Below the pieces are notes generated by a model. The model ran no database searches. It had not been told where the DNA came from and saw only the letters and a list, made by a program, of their open reading frames with translations. A program made the position numbers and the translations under genes. From Adiantum capillus-veneris (taxonomy: Eukaryota; Streptophyta; Polypodiopsida; Polypodiales; Pteridaceae): a stretch of DNA of 64,000 nt. The stretch lies in NCBI GenBank assembly GCA_014529385.2, contig CM043955.1:145483140-145547139 (forward strand), given 5' to 3'. This document shows positions 11,640-24,726 of the stretch, one piece after another; position 1 is the first letter of the stretch; every line of letters starts with the position of its first letter.

Positions 11640-12312
11640 GCCCGGTAGTCAACCACGGCGTAGTTCTTGTGGTACCAAGGGATTCTAAGTAGAATGTCAC
11701 TCGCGTGCCCTGAACACCCCTGTCATTGCAAACGAAGTTTGCCAATGCTCGGTGTAATGGCAACATCCTGTCCGGGTGCCAGTCGAACTACCTCCGCCTG
11801 TGGCGTCAGTCTGTCGGGTGTAATTCCAAATCGAGCCGCCAATTCCAAGTGAAAAGAAGCTGGCCTTGACTCCTTCAAAAGAGCTTCCCGATCCTTCACT
11901 TTGCCTCAAAAGTGGCAAAGTTTGTACTTTCATTCATTTGATTCGGTGCAGGTCCCACACCATGTGGTACCAGTTCTGCTTTTCTACCTGCCTTTTCTGC
12001 CACGTTCCTCAGCTGCTCTCGAACTCTCAAGCCTGTCGTCATCTTTATCATTCTGTTCTTTCTGTGCTTTTTTATGGCACTTCGCGGAGATAGATCCATG
12101 TTCCCCGCATCCAAAGCACTTCCCCTCTCTAATGAAGCGAGCTCTCTCCTAAGGAGTAAGCTTGGGTCGTGCATCCTTTTTCTCTGGGTTGTCTTTTTCT
12201 TTCTACTTTCATTCCTAGAAGTCTGTTCGGCTTGTTGTGTCATGGCCTCATCTATGGGGTAGGTCACACTGCCAGAGTGAATGGCAAAGCCCCGCTTCGC
12301 ATGACTCATCAA
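11640..12312 (-). pseudogene. B1 gag zinc knuckle and protease remnant
   Basis: Around 12060-12140 the minus strand encodes a perfect knuckle CFGCGEHGSISAKC in one frame, while the longer open frame (11896-12312) is shifted. The protease part from 11640 to 11900 is shortened and frameshifted relative to B2. Confidence 0.65.
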
Positions 12313-12664
12313 CTACTGAATAGAAGCTGACTTCTGTTCCAAGCAGTGACCTCGGATCTCTGTAGGTAGACCCAAGGTAAACCGCTCAATCTGTTCTCTG
12401 AACGAGACCTTCTTGAATGAAGAGGCGGGTAGAAAAGAGCTCCAGAATCTCTCACAATAAGCATTTATTGTATCTTTCTTGGATCCGAAGATGGTTCCAA
12501 GCAGCTCGTATATCTCGTTGATACTCTTGCGTCAACCAAGAAGAAATAAAAAGCTTCTTAAATTTCAGCCATTTAACTGGCGCAGTTTTGTTTAAAAGAA
12601 GCGTGGATCACCAAGTGCGAGCATTCCCCTTAAAGTAAGAGGCAGCTCTCCGAATCTTGGAGTG

Positions 12665-13605
12665 CTATGAGTAGCGTCCTCCCGCGAAAGCGATGTCAAA
12701 CTGCTGTTTAAAAGACAAAGCCTTCGAAGCATTTGAGTATCTTGAAAAAGTATCAAATTTGATTGAGTGTCCACCTTCCTTAAACTCTCGGACTTTCTTG
12801 CTTTTATCTTCTAGAAAGTCATACTGGTTGGCTTTATAAAAATTCTTCTTGTTCGCATAAAAGTTACCGTAATCGGAATCTGAGCTGTCTGTAGACAAGT
12901 CCTCAGTAGAACTGTGAGTCTCTGGGCGAGATTTAGCCTTCTTTGCCTTTTTCTTGCCCTTTCCGAAGCGTTGTTTCTTGCTTCGCTTTTTATCTTTTCC
13001 GTCTTCTTCGCTCGAATCTGAAGAGCTAGAAGAACTGTCAGAAGAAGAAGAAGAAGAACTGGGTACTCCTTCACGCTTCTTCTGTTTCTTTGCTTTGTCA
13101 AATGTTGACTGACGACCCAAATAACCCGGGAAGTCAGTGCCTTTCTTGTGCTTTTTACCGTGCTTTTTGGCTTTCCTTTGCACGTCAAAAAGCTGAGCAA
13201 TCCATGCATCAACCACCTCTTCTAGTTCCTTCTCTGAATATTTCTTGTGAGCAGAAGGTTTCTTGAGAGCGGGTTTCCGGGGTGGTGTAGTGGTTTTCTG
13301 CCACTGCTCGTGCACTTTCTGAAAAGAAGTCTCGCTCATATATTTTGCAAATTTTGGGTCCTTCGCAAAATTGAGCATCATCTTTGTTGCATCATCGATC
13401 ATTTGACAACGCTCCATCTCTCGTCGCTCCGCCTGAGTAGGCCGAGGCGGGCCATACTCTCTATCGAAATCTTCGTTGTGATCCCTGTGCGCATCTCCAG
13501 ATGCAGAGGGAGTGACTGATCCTTGCGTGAAGCCATAGGTGCCGCGGAAAAAAATTGGGGATCCGATTTCCCTTAGAAAAGAAATTGGCTGTGCTCTGAT
13601 ACCAC
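12665..13605 (-). pseudogene. B1 Gag N-terminal half with Ser/Lys-rich tract
   Basis: Open from the primer site. The first ATG in frame is at 13417 (MERCQMIDDATKM). It contains poly-Ser/Asp/Glu (about 13010-13060) followed by a Lys/Arg-rich block, then [18 protein letters not shown], where the retrotransposon gag fold begins. The fold continues with stops to about 12320. The same layout occurs in B2. Confidence 0.75.
13594..13605 (-). promoter_or_regulatory. B1 primer binding site
   Basis: TGGTATCAGAGC on the minus strand, one base inside the 5' LTR. This is the initiator-Met tRNA type. Confidence 0.88.
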
Positions 13606-13606
13606 T

Positions 13607-13924
13607 GTAATAGACTTGGACACTCCAAATCAAGAATCAATGGTGACAGCACCAAATAACCACTTCAAAACAATTCACAGATCACATTAGATTTGCACTG
13701 GCCCGGCGGAGTTCTATGCCTAGAGATATTGGCCCCAAAGATTGGCGCCCCTTTCGGTATTTCTTTATTTATTAAACCAATGTCAATGTACAAAGAGCGG
13801 TTAGGGTTTCACTTTCAGACTCTGCGTCCAGATGCTCTGCAGAGTGAGCCCTAAACCGTTTATTTATTTTTTTACAAGGGATGCCCAAAAGCAGAGCCCC
13901 AAAAGCTCTTAAAAATAAAAGCAA

Positions 13925-13972
<48 letters not shown>

Positions 13973-13992
13973 AGAGTAAAAATTAAAGCAAT

Positions 13993-14043
<51 letters not shown>

Positions 14044-14308
14044 CCCAGCGTAGAGAAAAGCAGCATGATTGTGTCGCTAGCTGGCTGTTTTTTTAATCTC
14101 CGCAAAATCCGGAGATCCGTACACTGCTGCCATGTGGCATTTGCTGCTTGCTTTTAGGGTTTCAGCCAGCAGTTAGGGTTAGGGTTCCAGAAATTAGGGT
14201 TTCTGCAAATTAGGGTTTTTGGCAGAAATTAGGGTTTGCAGGAATTTTAGGGTTTCTGGCAGAAATTAGAGTCTCTGTTGTCGGTAGCCACGTCAACACT
14301 TTGTGACA
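13607..14308 (-). repeat. B1 5' LTR (702 bp)
   Basis: Pairs with 7669-8307. Contains the shared core at 13731-13770, two CT arrays (13928-13969 and 13996-14041) and the TTAGGG-like cluster at 14150-14260. Confidence 0.92.
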
Positions 14309-14313
14309 ATGAG

Positions 14314-14545
14314 TTTGTCACATGTGCTCTTTCATGTGTGTATCCTTTGAGTATGTGTCAAAAAGATGAATTGTAGCATTTTATCATAGTCACCTTGGGG
14401 GTGATGTGAATGTGATAGTAACGAGATTTTGTAGATCGACATGGGTGAATAGATCAACGCTGTCTGGATGTGATTGCTAAATAAGTTACAATGATTATGA
14501 TTCTCCTCTAAGATCTCGACGGGGATAGTGATGTGAATAAAGCAA
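14314..14545 (+). other. Probable C1 remainder
   Basis: Follows the right ATGAG target copy, so it should be the right half of the sequence B1 inserted into. It does not obviously match C2, so C1 had already diverged or been rearranged there. Confidence 0.35.
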
Positions 14546-14859
14546 TACCCCCCCACTTGCACAAGAAGTGCTGACGTGGCATGCTGTACAAATTTTCGCT
14601 AATGACATGGCAGACTGTATTGCTTTCTGCAGATTACGCTGGGCTTGTTGGGCGCTGGGCTTTTGGGATAGGCCAGGGCCTTTACAAGTGTGCCCAAGGC
14701 CTCACCTCTGCTCAGATTTGACTTGGGAGTACTGGGAGAGAGAGGACAACCCTCCCTTGGACATTGTACTTTGCAAAGCATATTAATAAAGAAATACCGA
14801 GAAGGGGCGCCAATCTTTGGGGCCAGTGCATCTAGGCACGGAACTCCGCCGTGCCGTGT

Positions 14860-14906
<47 letters not shown>

Positions 14907-14971
14907 GAGTTTGGCAGTTTCTCACGTGTGTTGTAATATATGTTTGGCTTGGAGTGTCCAAGTCTATTACA
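14546..14971 (+). repeat. B4: 3' part of a family B-like LTR
   Basis: Contains TGACGTGGCATGCTG, the shared core (14785-14824), a GGCACGGAACTCCGCCGTGCC phrase, (CT)n at 14863-14902 and the terminal GGAGTGTCCAAGTCTATTACA. No primer site follows, and the 5' part is missing. Confidence 0.75.
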
Positions 14972-15141
14972 CGTGCCCACACACAGGTGAATGTTCCCAC
15001 AATTTGGCCTACAAGTCTGCCTCTGTTTGCCTTTGTTTCTTAGTGCACATGGTCAACCTTATGCTCAGCACAATGCACACATTTTTCTACTTTTTGTGAT
15101 TGGATATTTTCTTGAGGTTTGTCTTTGTGTCTTCCTTACAG
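14972..15141 (+). other. FTSH11: Intron sequence before FTSH11 exon 1
   Basis: T-rich sequence ending in the exon 1 acceptor. No element recognised. Confidence 0.6.
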
Positions 15142-15295
15142 TCCTGAGGCAGTCATTAAAAGGTTTGAGGGAAGATATCATTCAACGGATGCACAGTGTG
15201 TGGCAGAGTATCTTCGAGCGCTTGTTTTGACCAATGCCATATCTGATTATCTTCCTGACGAGCGATATGGAAGAAGTTCAACCCTTCCTGCCCTG
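15142..15295 (+). CDS. FTSH11: FTSH11 exon 1 of window
   Basis: Begins with one base completing a split codon, then 51 codons from PEAVIKRFE to STLPAL. This is the conserved FTSH11 domain before the membrane segment. The acceptor is a pyrimidine-rich run ending ACAG and the donor is GTATCA. No upstream exon is visible in 1-15141. Confidence 0.92.
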
Positions 15296-18200
15296 GTATC
15301 ATATTTGCTTACTTCATCTTGATAACAGCATTCTCACACTGTGTAGTAGCATACAAAGATTGCTTTGCTGGTATTGAGGATTGTTTGTTTTTTTCTGATA
15401 GTGTTTGTCATGGTTTTGGACAGTTACAAGAATTGACGAAGCGTGCAGGGGGCCTGGATGAACCTTTTGCAACTCCAGGCATGACAGACAAGCGTCCACT
15501 GCATGTCGTGATGGTTAGTCAATGTGAAAAATATCTAGGATAAGGGTCCTATTGCAAGGATTCAAAGATCAGCATATTGCAGTTAGCGGACACGTCCAAA
15601 TGAGAAAGCCTGTCATTTGTGTACTAATCTGTTTTGTGTATAATCAGAGTTTTCTTTTTTTCTTGCTTCTTTCTTTGGTCTTAGTATCTGCATTTGGCTC
15701 ATCTCATCATTTGTGTGATGTTATGTATCAAAAGGCCCAAAAATATATATCATAGGCTGAGTGGAACAGCATGTTCTGAGTGCTTGATGTGATTTGAAGT
15801 TTATTGGGAGTTTGTACATCTAGCCAGAAATTTGCTTATGCCCTTGTTTAAAGATATCAGCAACGTGATCTTTAAAAGAGTTTCTGAGCATGCTAAATTG
15901 ATGTCTCACTCACTCGGATTTGATTTTTTGGTTTAAGGTTGATGCAAAAGGAAGCAAGTCCATGCGATTTATCCAGGAACTCATTTCCACATGCTTATTC
16001 ATGATATTTTTTAGTGTGATGTGGTATGGCTCTACTTTGATTTTTTTGCTTTGTGTGTGCTCTGTGTGCAGTCTTTTACAATTCCCCCTTCTATTCGTTG
16101 GTTTTTGAGGTCTAATTCTGTTGTGTGTTAGGGTGATGTTTGCAGCTTTTTTAAGAAAATATGTCAGTAGCATGGGTGGTATGGGTCCATCAACCGGGAT
16201 CAGCACCAGCACTGCTTATGCTCCTAAAGAATATAGCAAGGAGACTCTTCCAGAGAAGGTGCACATCTTGTTTAGCTGAATGACTTGTGTAAGCCTTTAG
16301 AATACTTGAACGATTGATAGGCGAGGCTGCATAAAATTTTGAGTCTTTGATTCCTTTTCTTACATGCAATTCCGTCAGATTGTTGCTTTTCTTCATTGAG
16401 AGGAGTGTAGCTTGTCAGATCTACTGTAACTGTCAACAAAAGGAGCATGTGCACTTAGTGATATTTTTTCTGAGTTTTAGGTAACCTTTTAGTGCGAAGG
16501 TTTTCACTAGTAATAAACAAGAGGTTTTTTTTTTGTTTCAATAGAATACAAAAACTTTCAAAGATGTGAAGGGTTGTGATGAGGCTAAAGAAGAGCTAGA
16601 AGAGATTGTGGAGTATCTCAAAGATCCTGCCAAGTTCACACGCCTTGGTGGCAAGTTACCAAAGGTATGTGGACCAAATGTCTTGTTTCTTAATGTGCTG
16701 ACATGCGCATTAGTTTCAACATGATCTAGGATTGGTATTGTGTTTTTTTTTGCTAAAGCATATTGTTGTACTAACCTGAGGAAAATGCCTTTTATGATGT
16801 TGATGTGAGCCCTGATTAAGTATGATTTGGCTGAGTATGGTTTTGCTACTCATGGTACTTGTATGTTACCTCTTTGTGTGTGAAAAAGAGTGAACATTAT
16901 AAGACATTTTTTTCAACCGTGAAAACAAGATTGTAAACAAAAATAAGCTCCAGAAGATTTGTTTATCTGATCAGTGATTTGGCTTGGATGTATTGATCAA
17001 AGGATTGAAAACCATATTACGAGATGTATTTAATAATTAGTTAGACAATACTCTTATTTTTGGTTCAATACAAGTCATATTGTAAGGGGTTCAGCTGATT
17101 GATTTCATATTAGCAGCCATGTGGAGTAGGTAATCAGAAACTTTTAAATGCAAATATATTTATTTAGCAGGAAATGTGATTGCAACTGTGAAGGAGATTA
17201 GCCTTAAGCCACCCTGCTTCATGATACCAGTCAAGGCTCCTGAGTAGCCTCTTTTTCTATGTGTGAGGCATCATTTTGTGTCATGTAGCAATGAGCATGG
17301 GAGACATAGCATTGAACATTATAGTGGCTTGTGTAGCCCTCATATGCACCATCACAACCATTTTGTCAGTTCCCGCTTCGTAATGTCACTTGACTTTATG
17401 AAGGGTTTTTAGATTGGCAAAAGTCATTGTCTTTGTGTGACTGTGTCATGATAGAGGGGGTCTTTTACAAATCTGATTCTTTCCAGAAGTAAAACGATAT
17501 TCTAACCCTGAATTTTAAATATTTAAGGCCCCTTTTTTGGTTGTATCAGGGTGTTTTGCTGACCGGCCCACCTGGAACAGGAAAGACGCTATTAGCAAAG
17601 GTGTCCTTGATGTTTCGATTTAATGAGTGGCTGTTTTCCATCTTTCTTGTCCTATATTATTTTGTTCAACTCTACATTATGCTTAATTGTTGTCATGTGT
17701 CAGGCAATAGCTGGTGAAGCTGGGGTTCCATTCTTCTACCGGGCAGGTTCTGAGTTTGAAGAAATGTAAGAATTTCCGATCTTGCACTGCTAATATTTAT
17801 TTTGAAACTATTGTTTTTGCGGTCCAATTGTGATCTGGCAAGGATTTTCCTGAATCTGAGCTGCTTATCAGGGTGGAGTGTAGTCTAGTTTGAACAGTTG
17901 GTAAATTGAATAGTTGAAAAAGGTTCTGTATAATGAGGATAAGACGGGCCTGCAGCCTTAGTCATAATATGATTAGGGTACTTTACTGGGCTTTCAAGTC
18001 CTTCAGAAATAGTGTGCTCGAAACAAATAATTGAATACGTAAGCAGCTGCTGAAGTCTCTAGAAGAGTTTCAGTTGCTGGAATTTTGCAGTTGTAGCCTG
18101 TGCTGGATTAATGTTTCAGCTGGACACTTTTAGAAAGGGATTCTTGTTCGTTGTCTGCCTTATTTGCTGACATGCGGTAAGCAGACACTATGTTTATCTT

Positions 18201-20381
18201 CCTCAGTAGATAAAGGAACAAGGTATTCCATGATTTTAATGATAAACATTGTGTCAATGCAAATAGATTAGGCCATTGTGGTGACAAATGTGAAGTTTCT
18301 GGCCTAGAGGAGTGATTGCCAAGCATGATGGAGCCAGACTTCTAATGGTTTGGTGGTAGATGTTTTTAGGGACGTTCCAATGCTCTAGCTTGTTACCAGT
18401 CAACAGTAATGCATTGGGTGTTACATATAGAGGAGCATCTTGACTTTTGGAGTTTAGCAATAGACGGCTTCGGTAGGTTAGCGTGGTCATTTTGCTTTAC
18501 AGGATGTTAGGCTTTTGAGCAGTTTTTCTTCATATCGCACATGACTTCTCGTTGTAAAGAGTCCACGGGACGATTCAATATCCAAGTTGACAGTGGCTGT
18601 TAGACACAAAAAGGACACTTCTTGGAGAAGCTCAAACCGCTCAAGTATCCTTGAGTAATCTTGTGTGTACCAAGACTTTTCTCTTACTCTCAATCAGAAT
18701 CACACCCACACTCACTCGCAAGTGGAGCTTCAACTCCTTGGCCTAAAGAGAATGCTTGATTCAGAGCTCGTGGTAAAATTGTCTTTTGAAAGTAGCATAT
18801 GTCCTCCATTTGCTTTGGTTTGAAATGGCTCAAATAGCGAGTTTGTACAAAAACATTCAAAAATAGCGATAGGCAAATGCAACCCATGAAAAATACAAGT
18901 TGAAAAGGACACGACTCGCTCTATCCTTGTTTACTCCCTCACAAGGGTACCTACTCATCTAGTAGAAACACAAATTTCGATAAATGGTTCTTGCTTGTTT
19001 GGACATGGTTTGTTGTTGTTTTCCCATGGAACGATCCTCTTAGACGTTTCATACATTAAGATGCCACTCAAAGAAATGTTTGCTATTACTTAGGAAGCTT
19101 ATATCCATCAGACCGTTAAGTTTTGCAAGAGGGCAGTATGCTAAAAATGAAGGTGGTTGAGTTTGTTTTTGAATCATGAAGTACGTTGGCAAAAGATTTA
19201 CAAAATCTTTTAAACCAAGTAATCATTAAGTGAATTAAAAAAGTTTCATGCGTTATACATAATTTTTGTGTGTTGTAAATAAAGCCATATGTTGGGACCC
19301 CTTTGGAGGAATTACTCATGGAGCATTGTTTTGAGAGTTTTGAGGAAGCAAAAGTCATGTAGCTGGAGAGACTTCAATGAATTGCTCCTCAGAGGAATTG
19401 TGGTAGACTGAGAGTTCTTGTAGGAACACCCATGGCAATTGGGGAAATGCTGGGATACCATGTACATAGCTACTATTTAAGGAGGAAAAAATGTCAAAGG
19501 CACTAGATGAATTTGACGAAGAGGATGTACTTCGGTTTCGACGGCTTCACTTCTTTGAGATAGAGCGTCCTCTTTTCCTTTCTCCATTCTCCTTCTTCAT
19601 GGCTGGCAGACTTCGTGATTGACTCCTTCCCTTAGGATTGCATTGCTCTGCTGGATGATCTTCCTTGGTTTCTTTGGGCTTCTCACCTTCTCGAGTTTGA
19701 GAAGTTCTCGGATGGAGCGGTTCTTCTCTTGCAAACTTTGAAGAGCTTGTAAGATAGCAGTGTTTGTTTCTTCCATTAGTGAAGTTTGAGAAGTTCTCAG
19801 ATGGAGCGGTTCTCCTCTTGCAAACTTTGAAGAGCTTGTAAGATAGCAGTGTTTGTTTCTTCCATTAGTGAACAAAGAGATGCTGAAGCAAACGTGCACA
19901 CAAGCAACTATAAGCACTAGTAGCGTAGGGGTGAGGATGAAGCCAAAGCTCTGATACCACTATAAGCGCCCCATGCATCTAAGAGTGCTTATTCGTGGTT
20001 CAATACTTAAAGAACTTAACAAGAATACGAATCACAACTCAAGAAAGAGAGAAGAGATAGAATGAGGGTTGAAGATGGGTACCCCCTCGATGGAAATATA
20101 TTTTTTGCTCAATGCAAGTACCTTAGGATTGAGCTCACTTACAATCAAGCCGCGAGTGAGTTTTAAGTACACTCACACTCGTAGATCATGTAAGATGTAT
20201 ATGTGCTCATGAATAAAACCAAACCACACAAAAGATGATTCTAACATATTTACAAGGAGGAAATTCAGTTGCTTCCTGGGATAGAATAGTAGTCCATCTT
20301 CATTCATGGTGGGAGAAAGAGCTCAAAGCTTCAAGAGTAGAGCTGAATGTTCTGATTTGCAGGTTTGCTGCCCTGAAAATG

Positions 20382-20464
<83 letters not shown>

Positions 20465-23400
20465 GAAAAGGGAGAGGTAATAGCGGTGAATGATCCATCT
20501 GCATGGGAATAGGGACCTCGAGAAGAGGGGAAGGAGCGGGTGAGGGAACATCAAGTGAAGGAGGAGCTGGTGGCAGAGGTAAGTGATCCTGTGCTGAAGA
20601 AGAAGAATGTCGAGGAGAAGCAGGGGGTAAGGGGGTGGTGGAAACTTGAGAGGGAGCAGGAGAGGTAACACTGGGGGCTGCATGCGTTGTAGGTTGCTGA
20701 CGAGGACGGAAGGAATGGTTACGACCCACTGTCTGCCATGCAGCCTCAGTAGGAGCTAAAGCGGAGGGAGGAACATGGAGGGTCGAAGCTCGAGGAGCAC
20801 CTGTAGGCTGCTGAGGTGCTCGAGTAGTAGTAGGAGGAACCGGTTGTTGACGCTGACCACGTGGCTGAGCATGAGTGCCACGAGCCGGCTGTTGTTGCCG
20901 CCGATGGCGTGGCAGTGTGGGGCAATCTCGTGCCAAGTGTCCCATCTCGTGACAGCGTAAGCACTGTCCTGGGCGGCCAGTGACTACCATTCGGCAAGAG
21001 TAGTCTCGATCGCGCACAGCCACAGTAACTGTATCTGGTAATGAAGTATCCCCAAACACCAGGACCTGAATGCGAGGTGGACCAGATGAGAAGATGCAGG
21101 ATCCTGGAACTACTGTGCCAAAATGAGCAGCAATCATCTGAAGGAGATGCTCATCAATAAAATGGAGAGGCATATCCAGGAAGGAGAGCGTCAGAGGGAA
21201 TCTGGGAATAAGGTTTCGATTGTCAAACTCCTCAGTAGTAAACTCGGGATATTACCTCGTCAAGTATATCATCCTGCGATCAGAGAGTATCGGAGAGCGA
21301 GCTAGGAGAGTTGAGGCAGTGGCGGGATCTGAAAGACGTACCATGAATATGCCCCTGCCAAGGAATGTAAGCTCCGAGACACGTCCCTGAGTAGTGCCCA
21401 ATGCAGTTTGACACCAATCACGTATAGAAGAGCGAGGTGGAGACTGTCCAATCATCTGGCCAACCAAGGCATGCTGTGCCAAGTGTTGTATTTTGGAATC
21501 AATGCGTGTCAACAGGTCGCCAGTACAGTCCACGCGATAGGCAAGTGGTGATGGAGCGCCGTGTGTAGCACTCGAGAGCGGCAAAGCCGCCATGAAGAAT
21601 GGGCGAGACTAGCAAACGGGAAAAGCAAGACCCGAAATGAAGCTTGGACTCTTTCTCCCTCCCTCAGCCGCTCATACTTACGTCCCACGCAGTTTTCTCA
21701 GCTCTTGCCCTCTTTCGTGGGGCACTCATCGGGCTGAAATGTGCGGTGACTCAGAAGGGCCATTGCGGGTGCAGCTCTACCTTATGCATCACAAGCCAGG
21801 TTGTGTCCCTCTTTAATAGGCAGCCGCTCTCAGCCTACCCATTCTTTTTTCCTTCCATTCCACGCAGCTCAGGAATGGTCTGAGGATCAGGTTCTACATT
21901 TTGTGCATGCACAAACTATGGCTCAGCTTCATTTATGATTGTCTACTTCCGCTCCGGATATATTGTCTCCACACTTCCCTTCATGTATTGGTGCTATGGA
22001 ATGGAGTGATGTTTATGCTTGCTATTCATTGCCTATGGTCATTCATGTATCCTCAGATGTGGTGCTTCCTATGTCTATGCGCATTTGGGGTGTCAAAGCT
22101 GCAACATCGGTAATGCAATGAGACACCATATTTTAGAGAGGGATTGCGGGTTGCTTTCCTACCGCCCGAAGCTCACCCTTGGATGGCCCAGCTGCCTCCA
22201 AGAAGATGTGCAGTTAGTCAGATGCTCTACCAATTCTTTCATGCAGACTATGGATTTACATGTAGTTTCTTGGAATGCTAATGGTTTACAGACTTCTTGG
22301 GTAAGAGGTTCCCGTAAGCTTTTACTTCGCAGAGATTTACACGCTCATGTAGTAGGCACTGTGGATATATTACTAGTACAGGAGCATAAGATTGCCATTC
22401 CCTTTGGTAATCTCATGCCCTCGGGCGCTCACTCTTTTTGGGAGCCTGCTCTGGGCGTTCATGGACAGAGTTGCGGTGTATGCATCTCAGTGGGGCCACG
22501 TTACTTGGCCTCAGTTCAGCAGCATGGCACCCTTGTCGCTGGCAGAGCAGTCTATGTTTCTATTCGGATTCGAGACTCTATCATTGGTTTTATGTCAGTC
22601 TATGCACCCACTACTCCTCGGGAGAGGGCTACTTTTTGGTCCTCCTTGGCTGCTGTTCTACCTGCTGTAGACTCTTGGGTTGTTGGAGGTGACTTCAACA
22701 ACGTCGAGAGCGACTCTGATTGGCGATCCATCACACCTCCAGTTCTATCATCCATTTCTCCCGATGAGCAGCCAGCTTGGGATCGATTTCTTCTAGCTAT
22801 TCAAGGTGTTGACGCCTGGCACATACCCTCTTTTGGTCACCACCTTGCTACACTTCATTACTCGTGGGGGTTTCAGAGGCAGTAGGGGAGATTATTAGAG
22901 CGACTTGATTGTTTTTACATTGGCCCTTGGGCAGCAGCTCTAGGTGGATTTACTACTATTTGGAGAGGGACCAGCCTCTCAGATCATTTACCCATCTCAT
23001 TGTTTATCTCCTTCACTAGATCCTCTGCACAGAGACGAGGCTGCCGCATCCCTGACAGTGTTCTCACCACTGAAGTTTTGCAGCAGCAGATTCGTGACTT
23101 ATGGTCCACGGATGCTTCTTATTGTGGTCCCCCTGGAGAGTTCCTTGCTCATTGCATTACTCAGTCTAGTAATTACTGCCGTGATTAGACTGCTATTATT
23201 CATCGTCAGTTGAGAGTACGCGAGTCTGATCTTCACATTCCTCTTGGTTCCACACAACGCTTGCTTGAGGAGTGGCCTCAGGATGCTTATCTCGCTGCTA
23301 GACAAACAGAGCTCACAGAGGAGATACGTCGCGTACAGGAGGCTAGGTCTGAGTTCACTCATCATGCTTCAGTATCTCATTGGATAGCTTAAGCTGATCG

Positions 23401-24668
23401 AATGAATAAAGCCTTCTTCGCTGCGCATAAAGAGCGCCCACCTGGCACCACCCTTCGGACTTTGTGCGATGCTCAAGGGACACTACATATGCATCCTGAT
23501 GTTATTCTTGATATGTCTGTAGATTATTTTGAGGCATTGTTCACTGCTGATGTATGCACTACTGAGGTTTTACTTGCTTGTGAGCAGATCTGGCATCACA
23601 CCCGACACCGTTGTACAGACACTATGGCAGAGATCTTGTTGGCACCCTTCACACTTGCAGAGCTTCATGCTGCTATCGAGAGTCTAGATCCATCCTCCTG
23701 TCCAGGAGAGGATGGCCTCACTAGAGCTTTCTTTTTGACTTATTGGGATGTATTGCATATACCACTGCTTCGCGGTTGTCAGGACATCTTTGCATCAGGA
23801 TATATGCATCCGGATCTTTGTATAATTCTCATATCTCTTATTCCGAAAGGGGGTGACACCACACGATTGATATGCAAGAGTTACAAGCCACAGACGCCCC
23901 GCTTCAGCTGGCTAGATGGGAGTGTGCATTATCTATGTTACAACCCATTACGTGGGTCCACCATAACCTGTGACCACTCATCAGTAACCTACTCAAATGC
24001 ACTATTCAGGCTTTCTTCAAAGAGGAAAATAATATTCAAATGCAAAAATAAGCATTATTGCGAAAAGGATACAAGATCTTTTTCTACTGAGTTGTGATAG
24101 CCCAGCGGCTCTTGATCAACTGTCCTCAGTTGAAAAGCTTCTTCGTATCGTTTGATTTTGTCCTTCTCTAAAGATTCAACTCCCTTCTAGATTTGCAAGC
24201 TTCGTTTTATCTTTCTCCTTGATACTTCCTTAATTTTTTGAAGTTGCCGATATTCTTGACATGTTGGACTTTCAAAAGTAGTTCCCAAAATCTCTTGATG
24301 TTGTCTTTCAAAGATTCATTCTTTCTTGGCTATAGGTGGTCCTGTAATAGACTTGGACACTCGAAGTCGGGATTCTACCGCGACACAGCAAAAATTCACT
24401 TCAAAACAGTTCACAGTTGATGATTGATTCAACACTGGCCTGGCAGAGTTCCGTGCCTAGAGATATTGGCCCCAAAGACTGGCGCCCCTTTCGGTATTTC
24501 TTTTTATATTAATCTGCAACTCAAAGTACAAGGGAGTGGGAGGCTCTCACTCTCAGACTCTGCGTCCAGATGCTCTTAGAAGTGGGAGGCTTGCCCACTT
24601 ATTTATTCATTACAAGGGATGCCAAAAGCAGAGCCCCAAAAACTGTTTCAAAAGTCAAAGGCTTTTAA

Positions 24669-24726
<58 letters not shown>

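Larger units (their letters stand above)
7669..14308 (-). mobile_element. B1: complete but decayed Ty3/gypsy element, 6640 bp
   Basis: LTRs at 7669-8307 (3' LTR) and 13607-14308 (5' LTR) both start TGTAAYAGACTTGG and end TTTGTGACA. The target duplication ATGAG is perfect (7664-7668 and 14309-14313). A tRNA-Met primer site and a polypurine tract sit at the expected inner edges. Read on the minus strand the order is gag, protease remnant, RT, RNase H, integrase zinc domain, deleted integrase core, GPY/F-like tail and chromodomain remnant. It is inserted in C1. Confidence 0.93.

Noticed and set aside
13594-13605. tRNA gene fragment
   Set aside because: Only the 12-base primer complement of tRNA-Met is present, next to an LTR; no tRNA fold. 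The same applies to the other primer sites.
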